A DNA stretch of 64,000 nucleotides from Microseira sp003486305 (GCA_031969655.1 DALYJX010000006.1:1-64000), one strand, 5' to 3'; shown: positions 18,712 through 28,062, numbered from the stretch's first letter. The notes: generated by a model not told the origin, from the letters alone. Numbers and translations are program-made.

Positions 18712-18721
18712 GTCATGGGGC
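18670..18721. other. Nested inverted repeat at the ATPase truncation point
   Basis: A perfect 9-bp stem, CAGCATTTC / GAAATGCTG (18674-18682 and 18690-18698, loop ATGCACG), sits inside an outer pair GCCC / GGGC (18670-18673 and 18718-18721). Its position at the end of homology to the intact ATPase suggests an insertion-element end or a deletion scar. It could also act as a weak terminator, but there is no T-run directly after the stem. Confidence 0.5.
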
Positions 18722-18905
18722 TTGCATCTGGAGTTGCCAAGTCAAACACTGAGGGAATATCAAAACAGGGATATTCCACTTTTAAATATTTATCGCCACA
18801 GAGTTTTTCCTGCGAGTTCTTCAGTTTCATAGCTCGAGCTTGAGCGATCGCCCACACCGCCACTTCTTTTCGTTCTTTGTCATTTCTTCTATTTTTAGAA
18901 ATTCT
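18708..18905 (-). pseudogene. Possible remnant reading frame of unknown origin
   Basis: An open frame of 65 codons without an upstream start: it begins after a TAG and includes KEVAVWAIAQARAMKLKNSQ and later YLKVEYPCFDIPSVFDLATP. The composition looks protein-like and it ends with TAA at the hairpin. I do not recognise the family. It may be the tail of a gene cut off when the neighbouring ATPase was truncated. Confidence 0.35.
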
Positions 18906-18950
18906 CTAGTCTTCGCATCATCTGCATGAATTTATTGTACCGCTCTACAG

Positions 18951-19934
18951 TTATTGTGCCAGAGTTATTAGCTTCTCTACTCGACTATTTAGTTCTTGCT
19001 CGTACACCAATTCTTTCACCCACTGTTGCGGGATGTTTTTATATCCAAAACGCGCTCCTAATAGCGCCCCAGCGACGGCAGCATTAGTGTCCGCATCGCC
19101 CCCTTCGTGAATAATTTGTAAAATTCCATCTTCATAAGATTCTGCGCGATTGAGCGCCCAAAATCCTGCTGCCATTGTTTTGAGGGTGTACCCTGTTCCG
19201 CCAATTTCGCCAGGATTTAATCCTTCATCTAAATCTAGAGCTTTTAAGCACAAAGTTGTTGCTTTGTCAAAATATTCAAGCATGGAGGGATGGTACTCTT
19301 GCACCGCAAGTGCTATTGACTCAATTAGAGATGGGATATTAGTTTCCCCACGCAGTATAGCAGCGATCGCAAGACTCACCGCGACACAGGAACCAACGCA
19401 GCGGGGGTCATAATGGGTAATCTGACAAACTTGTGAGGCGTTGTATTTAACCTTTGCGGGAAAGGGATATTCCCAAATGCCCAATACAGAGGTTCTCATC
19501 ACGCCACCGTTAGCAGCTGCTTTTCCATCAGATGCTTGCCAAACTTGTTTGGCAACTAAATGAGGGTTTTGTAAGAAATCAGGGGAATGAACCACAGAAT
19601 AAACAGTTTGACCCATTCCCATGCCATCAGTAGTTGCCCAATGATGAAAGCGTCTGGCAATGTCTTTTATATCAAATTGCTGCTGCTCTAATAAACTATC
19701 GAGGATACACAGCATTTGGTCGGTATCGTCTGTCCAATCACCAGGTATCCAACCGCTGATATTGCGATAGCGAACAATTTGACTGTAGTTCCTTAAACCT
19801 TCGGGATATTCTTGTTTGACTTGAGACTTTGGTATCCATTCTGTGCCAAAACCCAGAGCATCTCCGATTGCTTGACCGAAGATAACACCTCGAATTTTAT
19901 CGGCTACTACTGAATTCATAGGATCTTTTTTCAA
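18951..19934 (-). CDS. ADP-ribosylglycohydrolase family protein
   Basis: A 327-aa enzyme of the ARH/DraG family, which removes ADP-ribose from modified targets with the help of two Mg ions. Motifs: GVIFGQAIGDALGFGTEW at about residues 17-34, WTDDTDQML (metal ligands, about residue 66), GGVMRTSVLG in the middle and the C-terminal metal site GGDADTNAAVAGALLGARFG. All expected acidic ligands are present, so it should be active. It sits at the downstream end of the minus-strand toxin/immunity array. ARH-type hydrolases are known immunity proteins against ADP-ribosylating toxins (Tri1 against Tre1), but no such toxin is visible here, so that role is inferred. Confidence 0.92.
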   Translation of the reverse strand: MKKDPMNSVVADKIRGVIFGQAIGDALGFGTEWIPKSQVKQEYPEGLRNYSQIVRYRNISGWIPGDWTDDTDQMLCILDSLLEQQQFDIKDIARRFHHWATTDGMGMGQTVYSVVHSPDFLQNPHLVAKQVWQASDGKAAANGGVMRTSVLGIWEYPFPAKVKYNASQVCQITHYDPRCVGSCVAVSLAIAAILRGETNIPSLIESIALAVQEYHPSMLEYFDKATTLCLKALDLDEGLNPGEIGGTGYTLKTMAAGFWALNRAESYEDGILQIIHEGGDADTNAAVAGALLGARFGYKNIPQQWVKELVYEQELNSRVEKLITLAQ

Positions 19935-19969
19935 CAGAGCTTTTCATTTACTCACTTTCTTGACATTCA

Positions 19970-20023
19970 CTAAAGCCTGAAGCTGCATCAAATTGTGGTG
20001 CGATCGCAATCTGAACTCCATCA
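19970..20023 (-). pseudogene. Fragment of a WG-repeat gene
   Basis: About 50 bp nearly identical to 43760-43800, inside the WG-repeat lipoprotein gene, encoding VQIAIAPQFDAASGFSE. It has no start and is cut on both sides, showing that pieces of array genes are scattered across the island. Confidence 0.7.
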
Positions 20024-20059
20024 CTTATTACTGCTGCGGGTGTATTGAGTCTTAGTACA

Positions 20060-20215
20060 CTAGCCCATAAACTTCCGACAAGTATGAATAACATCATACT
20101 CACCATTTGGCTTTTTCTTAAGCAGCAACACATGCACCCACGAACCCTCCCACACTGTGCCAAAATCCAGCGCATCTCCGATGGGTTGACCGAAGATAGC
20201 CAAGTAACTTTCTGC
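20060..20215 (-). pseudogene. C-terminal gene remnant in the gap before the hydrolase gene
   Basis: An open frame, stop-to-stop, reading YLAIFGQPIGDALDFGT and then VLLLKKKPNGEYDVIHTCRK. The first part resembles the start of the ADP-ribosylglycohydrolase next door (VIFGQAIGDALGFGT). The tail resembles neither that protein nor anything I can name. No start codon. Together with the WG fragment this fills most of the 308-bp gap 19935-20242. Confidence 0.5.
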
Positions 20216-20242
20216 TCAACGGCTCTTGACTTGTTTGTTCCA

Positions 20243-20965
20243 TTAATTAGCATTGGCAATTTCAATAGTGATTCTTTTGAGCGAATCACCTTCATATTCA
20301 CCATATACAGGAAATTCTCTATTTCGTAATTCTTCAGGAATGATAGCCACAACCCCAGCGCGAAAACCCGGCGATTCTTCCCCATCTGGCGGTACTGTAA
20401 TTTGGTTGCCAATACAATCATGATACTCTCGACATAATTTAACGAACATCGAATCACAAATTAGGATGCCCCCCCCTGTCGCACTAACATAGCCGAATAA
20501 ATGGCGGCGGAGCGGCTGTTTTGTCGCTAGCAATTCAAACAATTCTGGAGCATTTTTTTTAGTGCTTATTTCCTCATATTCTTCCTCATTTACAATCTTT
20601 AATGTAGGTGTCCATTCCTCGATTTCTACAGAAACAATTGTATGTGAATCTCCTTTGGCGATCGCATAAACAGGAATGTCAACGTATTCAGTAATTTCTT
20701 GTTCCAGTCTGCCATAAGATCTTAATTCAAATGAAGGATATACCCCGGCGGGAATGTATCCCAACTGATAATATCTGGGAAATCCAGGATCTAACTCAGA
20801 GCCGATTGGAATTATAATTTGGGGCTGCTTTTCATCTCCACTTGGGTAATGTAGACTCTCTACAGAATATAACCAGTCAACTATCAAGCAACCACCAGAA
20901 CAATCCTCAATCATAAAATAACCAAGTAATTTTCGGGTTAACAGATCTTGGTTTTCTCGTTCCAT
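20243..20965 (-). CDS. Putative immunity protein with internal duplication
   Basis: A 240-aa protein starting MERENQ; AGGAG seven nt upstream decides this start over an ATG at 21022 that would overlap the toxin stop. Two related halves are visible: KLLGYFMIEDCSGGCLIVD with GSELDPGFPRYYQLGYIPAG, and HLFGYVSATGGGILICD with GEESPGFRAGVVAIIPEE. No signal peptide. It lies just after the DUF4157-nuclease toxin gene (stop at 21009), the place of an immunity gene. Family not recognised. The last codons remain intact although the toxin has a stop codon. Confidence 0.65.
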   Translation of the reverse strand: MERENQDLLTRKLLGYFMIEDCSGGCLIVDWLYSVESLHYPSGDEKQPQIIIPIGSELDPGFPRYYQLGYIPAGVYPSFELRSYGRLEQEITEYVDIPVYAIAKGDSHTIVSVEIEEWTPTLKIVNEEEYEEISTKKNAPELFELLATKQPLRRHLFGYVSATGGGILICDSMFVKLCREYHDCIGNQITVPPDGEESPGFRAGVVAIIPEELRNREFPVYGEYEGDSLKRITIEIANAN

Positions 20966-21008
20966 ATATTCTCCTGTTGGATTGTTACTATGTCTTGAAT
21001 ATTCCACA

Positions 21009-23795
21009 TTATTGTAGCTCAACTGGTCTGATTGCCTGACCTGAAGGTTGCTGTAGGAAGAAAACTTTATGAGCTGGTCGATCTTTCAAGTTAGCATAAT
21101 TAAGCCTAGCTAAATCCTCAGTTGGAAACACAAAGTTAGCTGTCTTTGCCTCATATAACGTGTCTGTTGCCCTTTGACCAATTATGGGAACGTATTTATT
21201 CAACTCTTTACTAGCTAGTTTAGTCTTCTGATACTTGAATTCCCATATTGTGCCATTGGTAGGGTCAAACAAGTCGGTATTTACGACAATGTCTTTGTAA
21301 CCAGGGACATTGAAGGTAGCTCTCTCTAAACCTTGAAACTCAGGAACATGCAGCTTGGTGAAGTTTTCAAACATAGCTCTTCTCAAAGCTCTGCCTGTAG
21401 CATCATCCATCGGTTCAGCAAATTCGATAAACTTATTCAGGTCAGGTCCAAGCTTTGAGGGAACTACAGCACTCAGGTATTGGGTAAATACATCGTATGA
21501 TTGCTTTTTGTCACCTGTAAGATTTTTAGTTATGAAATCCCTCATTTTGGCAAAGTCAAGCTCGGTAAGCTCTGCCCGCATAATGATGTTCATTAACTCC
21601 GGTTTGGCAAGTTTTTCCCTCAACTTATCTAGATTTAGTAAGTCAGTAGGAAGCGCATTAATTACCTCTTCAGCGGTAGTCAGTCTCCTCGCCCCAGCGA
21701 CTGCATCAGCCGCGAGATTTCTCAGGTAGCTTAGTACCTCCTGCAAATCAACCTTACAGGGCGATGAACACTCCAAAATCCGACGCATAGCCACGTGGTT
21801 CAGTTGGCTGAACCGATCCCTGGCCCACCGGGGCAATCGTTTCAGTCGCTCTATTGCCTCAACACTCAGGTCATTAAGAATCTCAGCCGGAATCTGGAGT
21901 TCTTGTGCCGCCCATTGACGTGCTGCCACCTGCCGTGGAACTGTTTCGGTTGGCTGTTGCTGCCGACTTCCGGACACTTCAGCTTCTGAGCCTATATTTC
22001 TTGCTTGTGAATTGCTTGTAGATCTCGTACCTTCTCCACCTTCGATTCGCAGTGGCTCAGAGCGTGTGCCATCTGGGTTAGGCAGTCGGACTCCTTCGGG
22101 AGTTACCCGTTGACCATTCGGATTCAGCAGTCGTCCGATTTCGTCCAAAGCATCATCAATCTTCCGCCGAATTTCATCAAAAGCGCGCGACAGCATTTTA
22201 TCGCTTTGGCTCTTCACTTCTTGGACAGCCTCAATCAGTTGTCGCTTTTGTTGAGAGAATAATATATCGGGAATCCCGTTAACCCAATTTAATAGTTGAC
22301 CCAAAGCTGTGTTCCATCGATCTAGTGCAGCTTGAACCCCCTTGCCCCAATTTTGAGCCAGTAAACCTTTGAGTTGAGCAATATCGTCAACAAATCCTGG
22401 ATTGATTGAGCGAATCAGCTTTAAAACATCCTCTAAATTGCTACCAAGCGCTGACAAACCTCCCCTGACAACTGTTTTACCTAGAAATTTAGCAATATCG
22501 CCAACAATAGGAACTAACCCAACTAAGGTTAAAGCCAAACCAATCCAATTCCAAGCATCGTTAAATTGTCTCTTGAAAACAATTTTGTAAAAATATGCAG
22601 CGAAATCCCGTGCATCTGCCAGTTGACCGATAATCGGAATTAAACCAATCAGGAAATCGGCAATTGCTTCATCCCCAGTCTGGTTTTCATTAAATGCACC
22701 CTGTAAACCCCCGAACAGCGTTTGCAACAAATTATTTCCCCGCTCTGGCTCTGGTGTTTGCTGACTCTGAAAACTTAAAGATGGATTAGCAGATAGGTAA
22801 GCTTCCAGGTTTCTGAGATTATTTTGTATAACTTCGTTACCTGGGTTAAGTGCCAGAGCTTGTTGATAAGATTGAATAGCTTCATTGAACCTGCCCAAAC
22901 GACGTAAAATTGTTCCCCTATTGTTCCAAGCAAAATATGGCTGCCCTTCACCCCAATTACTATTTATTGCCAAAGCTGTTTGATAAGCATCTAAGGCTTC
23001 TTGTAACCGATTCAATTGAGATAAAACTACACCTCGGTTATACCAAATCAAAGAATTATTAGGAGCTAATTTGAGCGCTTCTTCATAGAATTGCAGCGCT
23101 CCCTGATAATTTCCTATTTGAGCCTGTAAAACGCCTAAATCAAATAATCTTTGCGCTTCATTTAGGTGGTCTGCTCTGGTTTGACTCCGATGAGATTCGG
23201 TTGAGTGAGTGTCTGTTGACGATTGTCCTTGAGGCTGCCTTTCCCCGTTCTGATTGGTCTTTTGCTCACCGGAGAAATCTGCTAGCATTTGCGCGGCTGA
23301 TTCACCAGCCGCCACTTTAGCCGCCACAGCATCAGCATTCTGCTCATATTTATCCCCCACAATTCCAACTCCACCCCTCAGCTGTACCTTCCCTGACGCT
23401 TGCTGCACTGTATGCGCCGCTTCATGGGCTGCTAATTCCAAGCTTGGTTATGAGTTAAAGGCAATCTGATTGCCATTGGCATAAGCAGCCGCTCCCATCT
23501 GTTGACAAGCCGTCGCCGCAGAGCCACCGATATATGCTTGTACGCCTGCAAGGTTAACGCCAAAGGACTGCTGAATCTGGTTTAAATGAGGCAAAGAAGT
23601 GGAACTTCCACTAAATCCCGTTGCGGCTACCTGTTGGATAGATGGCGAGGATGATTTTTCCCCATTCGCCGCTAGTTGAACCTCTTGGGCGCTAGGGTTA
23701 CTGTTATCCTGTTGCGAAAAGCTTGCCTGGACTTGAACTGAAGAATCGGCAGTACAACTGGCACACTTTAGTTGTAATGGTTCTGGATTCAACTG
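21009..23795 (-). pseudogene. DUF4157-TPR-nuclease effector interrupted by a nonsense codon
   Basis: One continuous frame broken by a TAA at 23448-23450. In the intact homologs the same site reads CAA (FNSQPSLELAAHEAAH), so this is a single C-to-T change. The part before the stop (LKCASC, LPHLNQIQQSFGVNLAG) and after it (HEAAH zinc motif of DUF4157, TPRs, hydrophobic FLIGLIPIIGQL region) follows the family order. The C-terminus carries NTDLFDPTNGTIWEFKYQ, a D..ExK nuclease-like core. The 5' end is also lost: a TAG lies just before the first homologous codon, at 23796. A protein starting after the stop (TTG at 23441) cannot be excluded. Immunity candidate: 20243-20965. Confidence 0.8.
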
Positions 23796-23847
23796 CTAAA
23801 AAAAAATAGGAAAGCCACATTGATGGCTAGGAAGTACAACAATCCAG

Positions 23848-24369
23848 TCAAGGTTCTAGGTCAATAGAATCAATTGTTAGCATACAGGGCCCAATTAGAC
23901 TTGCTGCCACTTCTGGAGAGCTAGGAGTTTCTGGAACCATTTTACCAACTACCACAACTTTTTTATTGTTATATCGAGCAATTTCTTCGGCTGGTCTTAT
24001 GGCTGAGGGATGCCAAGTTGGGTAAAGAAAGACAGCCGTGCGGTCTGCCAAAATTAAAGCAACGTGACCTTGATACACAGGTGGCGGTTCCTTTCGTCTT
24101 CTCGCATCTATTTGAGTGTACTTTCCTATTACACGTACTTGTTTACCCCTCGTGCTTGCTTCTATTTGTCGATCCATTTCATCATCATCCATTAACTCAT
24201 ATGTGTCGGGAAAATTTGACTCTATGTCAGAGCCATTCAAAATCGTTGGCAATTGTGTCATCACGTTTTCTCCTCTCATTAAAATCAAGAAACCACTTTG
24301 CTTACCTTGGCAGCCCGATATTTTTATAGTTACAGCAAGCAAAGCGGACAATAAAAGTAGCGATCGCAT
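23848..24369 (-). CDS. Putative lipoprotein immunity protein
   Basis: A 173-aa protein if started at MRSLLLLSALL, giving a type II signal peptide with Cys-20 in ISGC. A longer frame upstream (to 24441) would overlap the toxin fragment and is less likely. The mature part contains KQVRVIGKYTQID and KKVVVVGKM, two similar beta segments that suggest an OB-like fold. The ATG follows the TAA of the preceding orphan toxin CT by one nucleotide, strong evidence for translational coupling and a toxin/immunity pair. A membrane-anchored, periplasm-facing immunity protein would imply a toxin active in the periplasm. Confidence 0.65.
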   Translation of the reverse strand: MRSLLLLSALLAVTIKISGCQGKQSGFLILMRGENVMTQLPTILNGSDIESNFPDTYELMDDDEMDRQIEASTRGKQVRVIGKYTQIDARRRKEPPPVYQGHVALILADRTAVFLYPTWHPSAIRPAEEIARYNNKKVVVVGKMVPETPSSPEVAASLIGPCMLTIDSIDLEP

Positions 24370-24370
24370 T

Positions 24371-24754
24371 TTAATCACTACCTTCCGCGACCATAGTCGT
24401 AGGGTTTTGACCGTGCGTACCCATACTGCGGTGTTCTTCATGGAATGTTTGACCCCGCTTGCTGGAATCTTCTTCGGCAGACCGAGCCGAGCCGTACATC
24501 TGGAATATCCATTGATCGTTTTGTGCCTCGTAGTTGCTTACAGAGTAATTTTCAAGCGTTACGTTGTCCCTGCCATCATCGCTCTTCATCACAACACCTG
24601 CCCAGTGAAAGTTCCAAGTTTTTCTACCCGGTACACGAGGACCGCCACTGGAAATTGTGTAAGCTTGTCCCACTTGGGGGTTAGCCCAGCGATTGATTCC
24701 TGCACGCCTATCTAAATCGTTCCTGGTCTCAGGTGGTAGTTGACTATAGGGCAT
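24371..24754 (-). CDS. Orphan toxin C-terminal domain (HWAGVV...LENY type)
   Basis: A 127-aa stand-alone domain: VGQAYTISSGGPRVPGRKTWN, FHWAGVVMKSDDGRDNVTLEN, WIFQMYGSA and a late GQTFHEEHR block. Comparable domains are, from memory, found at the C-termini of DUF4157 proteins; I cannot name the activity, and no obvious catalytic Cys is present. The DNA just upstream (24751-24792) is a copied piece of the toxin at 41.7 kb (SENSYVGIGLCP) in another frame, so this tip has been transplanted next to unrelated toxin sequence and probably lacks its N-terminal carrier. ATG (MPYSQ) is the only start visible. Confidence 0.6.
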   Translation of the reverse strand: MPYSQLPPETRNDLDRRAGINRWANPQVGQAYTISSGGPRVPGRKTWNFHWAGVVMKSDDGRDNVTLENYSVSNYEAQNDQWIFQMYGSARSAEEDSSKRGQTFHEEHRSMGTHGQNPTTMVAEGSD

Positions 24755-24794
24755 AGACCTATACCAACGTATGAATTTTCACTTCTTGTTATTT

Positions 24795-25372
24795 TTATTT
24801 AGCAGTTGCTAAATTGCGATTCGGATCGAGCAGTCGTCCAATTTCGTCCAAAGCGTCATCAATCTTCTGCCGAATTTCATCAAAAGCCCGCGACAGCATT
24901 TTATCGCTTTGGCTCTTCACTTCCAAGATAGCCTCAATCAATTGTCGCTTTTGTTGAGAAAACAATAGATCGGGAATACCGTTAGCCCAATTCAATAGTT
25001 GACCCAGAACTGTGTTCCATCGCTCTAGTGCAGCTTGAACGCCCTTGCCCCAATTTTCGACCAGCAAACCTTTGAGTTGAGCAATATCCTCAAATTTTCC
25101 TGGAGCAAGCGAGCGAATCAGCTTGAGAACATCCTCTAAATTGCTACCAAGCGCTAACCCCCTGACTACTCTTTTACCTATAAATTTAGCCAGATCGCCA
25201 ACAATAGGAACTAACCCGACTAAGGTTAAAGCCAAACCGACCCAATTGCCAACATCGTTAAATTGTCTCTTGAAAACAATTCTGTAAACATATGCAGCGA
25301 AATCCCGTCCATCTGCCAGTTGACCGATAATCGGAATTAAACCAATCAGGAAATCAGCTTGATCTTCAGTTT
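24795..25372 (-). pseudogene. Middle fragment of a DUF4157-family toxin (pre-toxin region)
   Basis: Encodes FLIGLIPIIGQLADGRDFAA, ALTLVGLVPIVGDLAKF, the WNTVLGQLLNWANGIPD helix and FDEIRQKIDDALDEIGR, matching residues about 425-590 of the 896-aa toxin at 28.6 kb. It begins after a stop (near 25373) and ends at LATAK followed by TAA. It has neither the DUF4157/TPR part nor a toxin tip, so it is a relic, probably the acceptor backbone for the neighbouring orphan CT. Confidence 0.8.
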
Positions 25373-25412
25373 AACCGACTATTGTAAGCTGCTACTTGAC
25401 TGATAGCATTTC

Positions 25413-26066
25413 TTACTTTCTCCAGTGGTTTGGTTCATTCAAGACCATGTTTCGATAACTTTGAGCTAACTCCTGAAGAGAGGGATCGGTCGCAGTTTTT
25501 TCTACAGATTCTAGTAAAGGAATTGCATCTGCCCAAGCAATCCGGGCGCTGGTGATAATTAGATCGCCTGCTAGGGAGCGATGAGTTACGTGCCAGTAGC
25601 GAGTAACAATGTCTAAAAAGCGGGATATGGCTAGAGAATCTTCATGAGTTTTGAGTATTTTTTCTAGCCAATCCGAGCTAGTGGCTGCAATATCAAAAGC
25701 CATTGTCCAGAGCCAAGAATCTGCTACATCCTCGATCGTTTGTTCTGAAGGCGACTCAATTTTATTTTCTTTCAGGAACTCTTCAATTCCACGGATGTCA
25801 AAATCATCTATAATTGGTATTTTATTGGCAATCCACTCAATTGAAAAATTCCAATTATCATTAATATCTTCTGGAATAGATTTTCCTTCAGGCAGAGTCA
25901 GTTGTGACAAGGTTGCTAGAGAGTACTCCAACACAGCTAGAGCTTTTTCAATCTCCTTAGTATTCGCCTCTAAAACTTGAAGCTGCTCCTGACGTTTCCA
26001 ATTACTACTTAGACACCAAGGTTGAGGTAGTCCAAGTAGATTTGCTGGTACTACAATTGACTTCAT
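25413..26066 (-). CDS. Putative immunity protein, unknown family
   Basis: A 217-aa helical, acidic protein without signal peptide or membrane segment (for example EKALAVLEYSLATLSQL and WADAIPLLESVEKTA). Its ATG overlaps the TGA of the upstream toxin CT remnant by four bases (ATGA), so translation is coupled. This is the typical place of an immunity gene. I recognise no family. The gene is open and full-looking even though its toxin partner is a chimeric remnant. Confidence 0.55.
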   Translation of the reverse strand: MKSIVVPANLLGLPQPWCLSSNWKRQEQLQVLEANTKEIEKALAVLEYSLATLSQLTLPEGKSIPEDINDNWNFSIEWIANKIPIIDDFDIRGIEEFLKENKIESPSEQTIEDVADSWLWTMAFDIAATSSDWLEKILKTHEDSLAISRFLDIVTRYWHVTHRSLAGDLIITSARIAWADAIPLLESVEKTATDPSLQELAQSYRNMVLNEPNHWRK

Positions 26067-26541
26067 TTTAGTGAAACTCCTAAGAAACTTTCTGCCTTTG
26101 CTAAGGTTGACATCTGATTATAGAAATCTGGCCATCCGTTCCACGTTCCATCTGCTTGCATTTGTGTGAACTTTCTTTTGACAGCCTCCCATAATTCTCT
26201 CATCTGCTCAACAGAGAGATCTCGCGATCCTATAGATATTGGTACTTGTCGATCGATTAATCCCTGTAGTACAGCTTCCTTTTCTCCTTTGCGTTTAGCA
26301 AACAAATCTGTCCAACCCGCTTCTGTTTCAACTACTACTCCGAAACAATAGGAACTAACCCGACTAAGGTTAAGGCCAAACCGACCCAATTTCCAGGATC
26401 GTTAAATTGTCTCTTGAAAACAATTCTGTAAAGATAGGCAGCTAAATCCCGTCCATCTGCCACTTGACCAATAATCGGAATTAAACCAATGAAGATAATA
26501 TGCCGATCAGGCGGTAGCGGATCAGCGAGGCTCTTACGCAA
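26063..26541 (-). pseudogene. Chimeric toxin remnant: pre-toxin piece joined out of frame to a CT
   Basis: 26335-26541 encodes the familiar IFIGLIPIIGQVADGRDLAA and ALTLVGLVPIV, then runs into TAG TAG. At the same point (about 26341) a different frame opens with VVVETEAGWTDLFAKRKGEK and continues through QVPISIGSRDLSVEQMRELW and WNGWPDFYNQM to the stop at 26063. The C-terminal 90 residues are therefore a toxin tip fused at the wrong phase to a pre-toxin relic. Toxin activity is not recognisable. The coupled downstream gene at 25413-26066 is its likely immunity gene. Confidence 0.65.
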
Positions 26542-26592
26542 AAGTATTGCGTTACCTCGCCGACCTAGCTGTTGGGTTGTCTGTGTTTAACC

Positions 26593-26650
26593 AACACTCA
26601 AAAATGAGTAATAGTTGGAGATTGCAGCCATTTCCAAAATTAAGTATTCA
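26593..26650 (-). pseudogene. Short fragment of the LTPQGG-family gene
   Basis: This stretch is nearly identical to 35479-35535 and 36556-36612, which encode EYLILEMAVICNYYSLLSVA in the tandem-domain proteins further right. Cut at both ends; a relic of gene shuffling upstream of the chimeric toxin remnant. Confidence 0.65.
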
Positions 26651-26666
26651 AAAGGAAATAAATTTT

Positions 26667-27194
26667 CTAAGGTAGCCTCTCTTTGAGGGCAAGCCATGCG
26701 TTAAGTTCTTCATTAGCCGGGAACTGGTCGCTTTCAAATAACACTGACAAAACAGCTAAGCGATTTTTAATTCGTCTTAACTCCCGGCTCCGATCTACAG
26801 GGCAATTTCTCCAGTATTGTGCTTTTTCTCTAGCCTCATCATAGGACATATTCAAGCTCCTGAAAAACCAGCTAATGATAGAGTTTATATCAAGAAGAGA
26901 ATGACCGGAAACCGAACCGAATTTAGCTATCATAGCTGCTCGTAGCATCATCATTGAATTGATGAAAGATTCGCCATCTTGAGAACTTGCCTCAGTGGCT
27001 AGACGCTGATAAACTGATGTTGCTATCTCTGCCCACAAAAGGTTAGCTCGATTGGAATCCTTATCCAAATCAGAGTGAGCGTTAAACGCGGCTGCTTCAG
27101 CTAAACCCAACCAGTTGAAGTCCTCTGGAGGCTCTAGTTGACCCGACTCTATATTTTTTAGCCAAGCTTTCACGTAAGAAGCATCGTGCTGCAT
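26667..27194 (-). CDS. Hypothetical protein in the immunity array
   Basis: A 175-aa mostly helical protein (LAEAAAFNAHSDLDKDSNRA, WAEIATSVYQRLATEASSQ, ELRRIKNRLAVLSVLFESD) reminiscent of short helical-repeat proteins. No signal peptide. It follows two other small genes downstream of the 896-aa toxin, on the same strand, with 91 bp to the next gene. Orphan immunity gene is the simplest reading, from position only. Confidence 0.5.
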   Translation of the reverse strand: MQHDASYVKAWLKNIESGQLEPPEDFNWLGLAEAAAFNAHSDLDKDSNRANLLWAEIATSVYQRLATEASSQDGESFINSMMMLRAAMIAKFGSVSGHSLLDINSIISWFFRSLNMSYDEAREKAQYWRNCPVDRSRELRRIKNRLAVLSVLFESDQFPANEELNAWLALKERLP

Positions 27195-27285
27195 TAGTTG
27201 AGCGAGTGAAGTTATTTCATCGATTAAAATTTTACCTACAATTAAACGTGGTTGACATTAATTGGCAGCATAGTTTGATCAAATC

Positions 27286-28062
27286 TCAGTAGGGTTCGAC
27301 TAAGAATCCGTACTTGTAGATTCCTGGGATACCATCTACTTCGGTAATCTCACCAAAATATTCCTCCCAACGCCGTAAAACTTTTTCCAGCAGGGGTTGA
27401 TTTAATAACTGTAGCTCATTGTTATCCAGCGGTCCTTCAAACTCTTCTTCAGGATACGGCCCAGTAATTGGACTATACTCTTTGCTGCCTGGTTCAAACA
27501 AGGTGTGACAAATACTGAACCACAGTAGAGCCTCTACATCATCTAGTCTTGCAGAAATGTTAAATTCACTATGGGGAATTCTAACCCAGGCTTGAATTGG
27601 CTGCTTTGGAGATTTCTCGGTGCGAATGTAAACAAATAAATCCACGTCTATTGATAGCTCGTAGATTGGCGCTGGAAACTCTCGAATTGTTTGCAGAATA
27701 TTCTCTACATAATTCTGATTAGACTCTTTTGGACTCCACTTTAAAAGGCAGCCCTTTATCCGATCTTGATATTCATAGCTTGCACCAAAGCTAACTTGCC
27801 AAGCACGGGCGAGATGAGAAAATGCCTCCAGAGTTTTAGTCATGCTGGTTGCATACCATTGATTAATTTCTTGAGTCGAATGAAACGCCTGCTCAAGGTA
27901 GCAATCGATCAGCCATGAACCAGCGTCTTGATTCCACGTCCAAGTATCGTAAAGCGGTTTAATTGGCAGCATTGTTCGAGCAAAAGATTTAAAACCACCG
28001 CATAACGCCTCTTCCAGCAAACACCAGTCGTCCACTGGCGACTGGCAGGCTGTCTCGGTCAT
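27286..28062 (-). CDS. Hypothetical protein, likely immunity gene, overlapping its neighbour
   Basis: A 258-aa acidic protein with many aromatic residues (YDTWTWNQDAGSWLID, VSFGASYEYQDRI, VLRRWEEYFGEI). From the ATG at 28062 it overlaps the upstream gene's end by 74 nt; a later ATG at 27972 would remove the overlap, but neither has a clear ribosome site. Soluble. Family not recognised. The overlap suggests coupling with the 194-aa gene. Confidence 0.5.
   Translation of the reverse strand: MTETACQSPVDDWCLLEEALCGGFKSFARTMLPIKPLYDTWTWNQDAGSWLIDCYLEQAFHSTQEINQWYATSMTKTLEAFSHLARAWQVSFGASYEYQDRIKGCLLKWSPKESNQNYVENILQTIREFPAPIYELSIDVDLFVYIRTEKSPKQPIQAWVRIPHSEFNISARLDDVEALLWFSICHTLFEPGSKEYSPITGPYPEEEFEGPLDNNELQLLNQPLLEKVLRRWEEYFGEITEVDGIPGIYKYGFLVEPY

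Noticed and set aside
19948..20457. 169-aa open frame on the minus strand
   Set aside because: It overlaps the end of the 20243-20965 gene in another frame; only its last about 20 residues (WG-type) are homologous to anything. Treated as a shadow plus relic.
24116..24715. 199-aa plus-strand frame
   Set aside because: Antisense to the lipoprotein and orphan toxin tip, which have coupled starts and coherent motifs.
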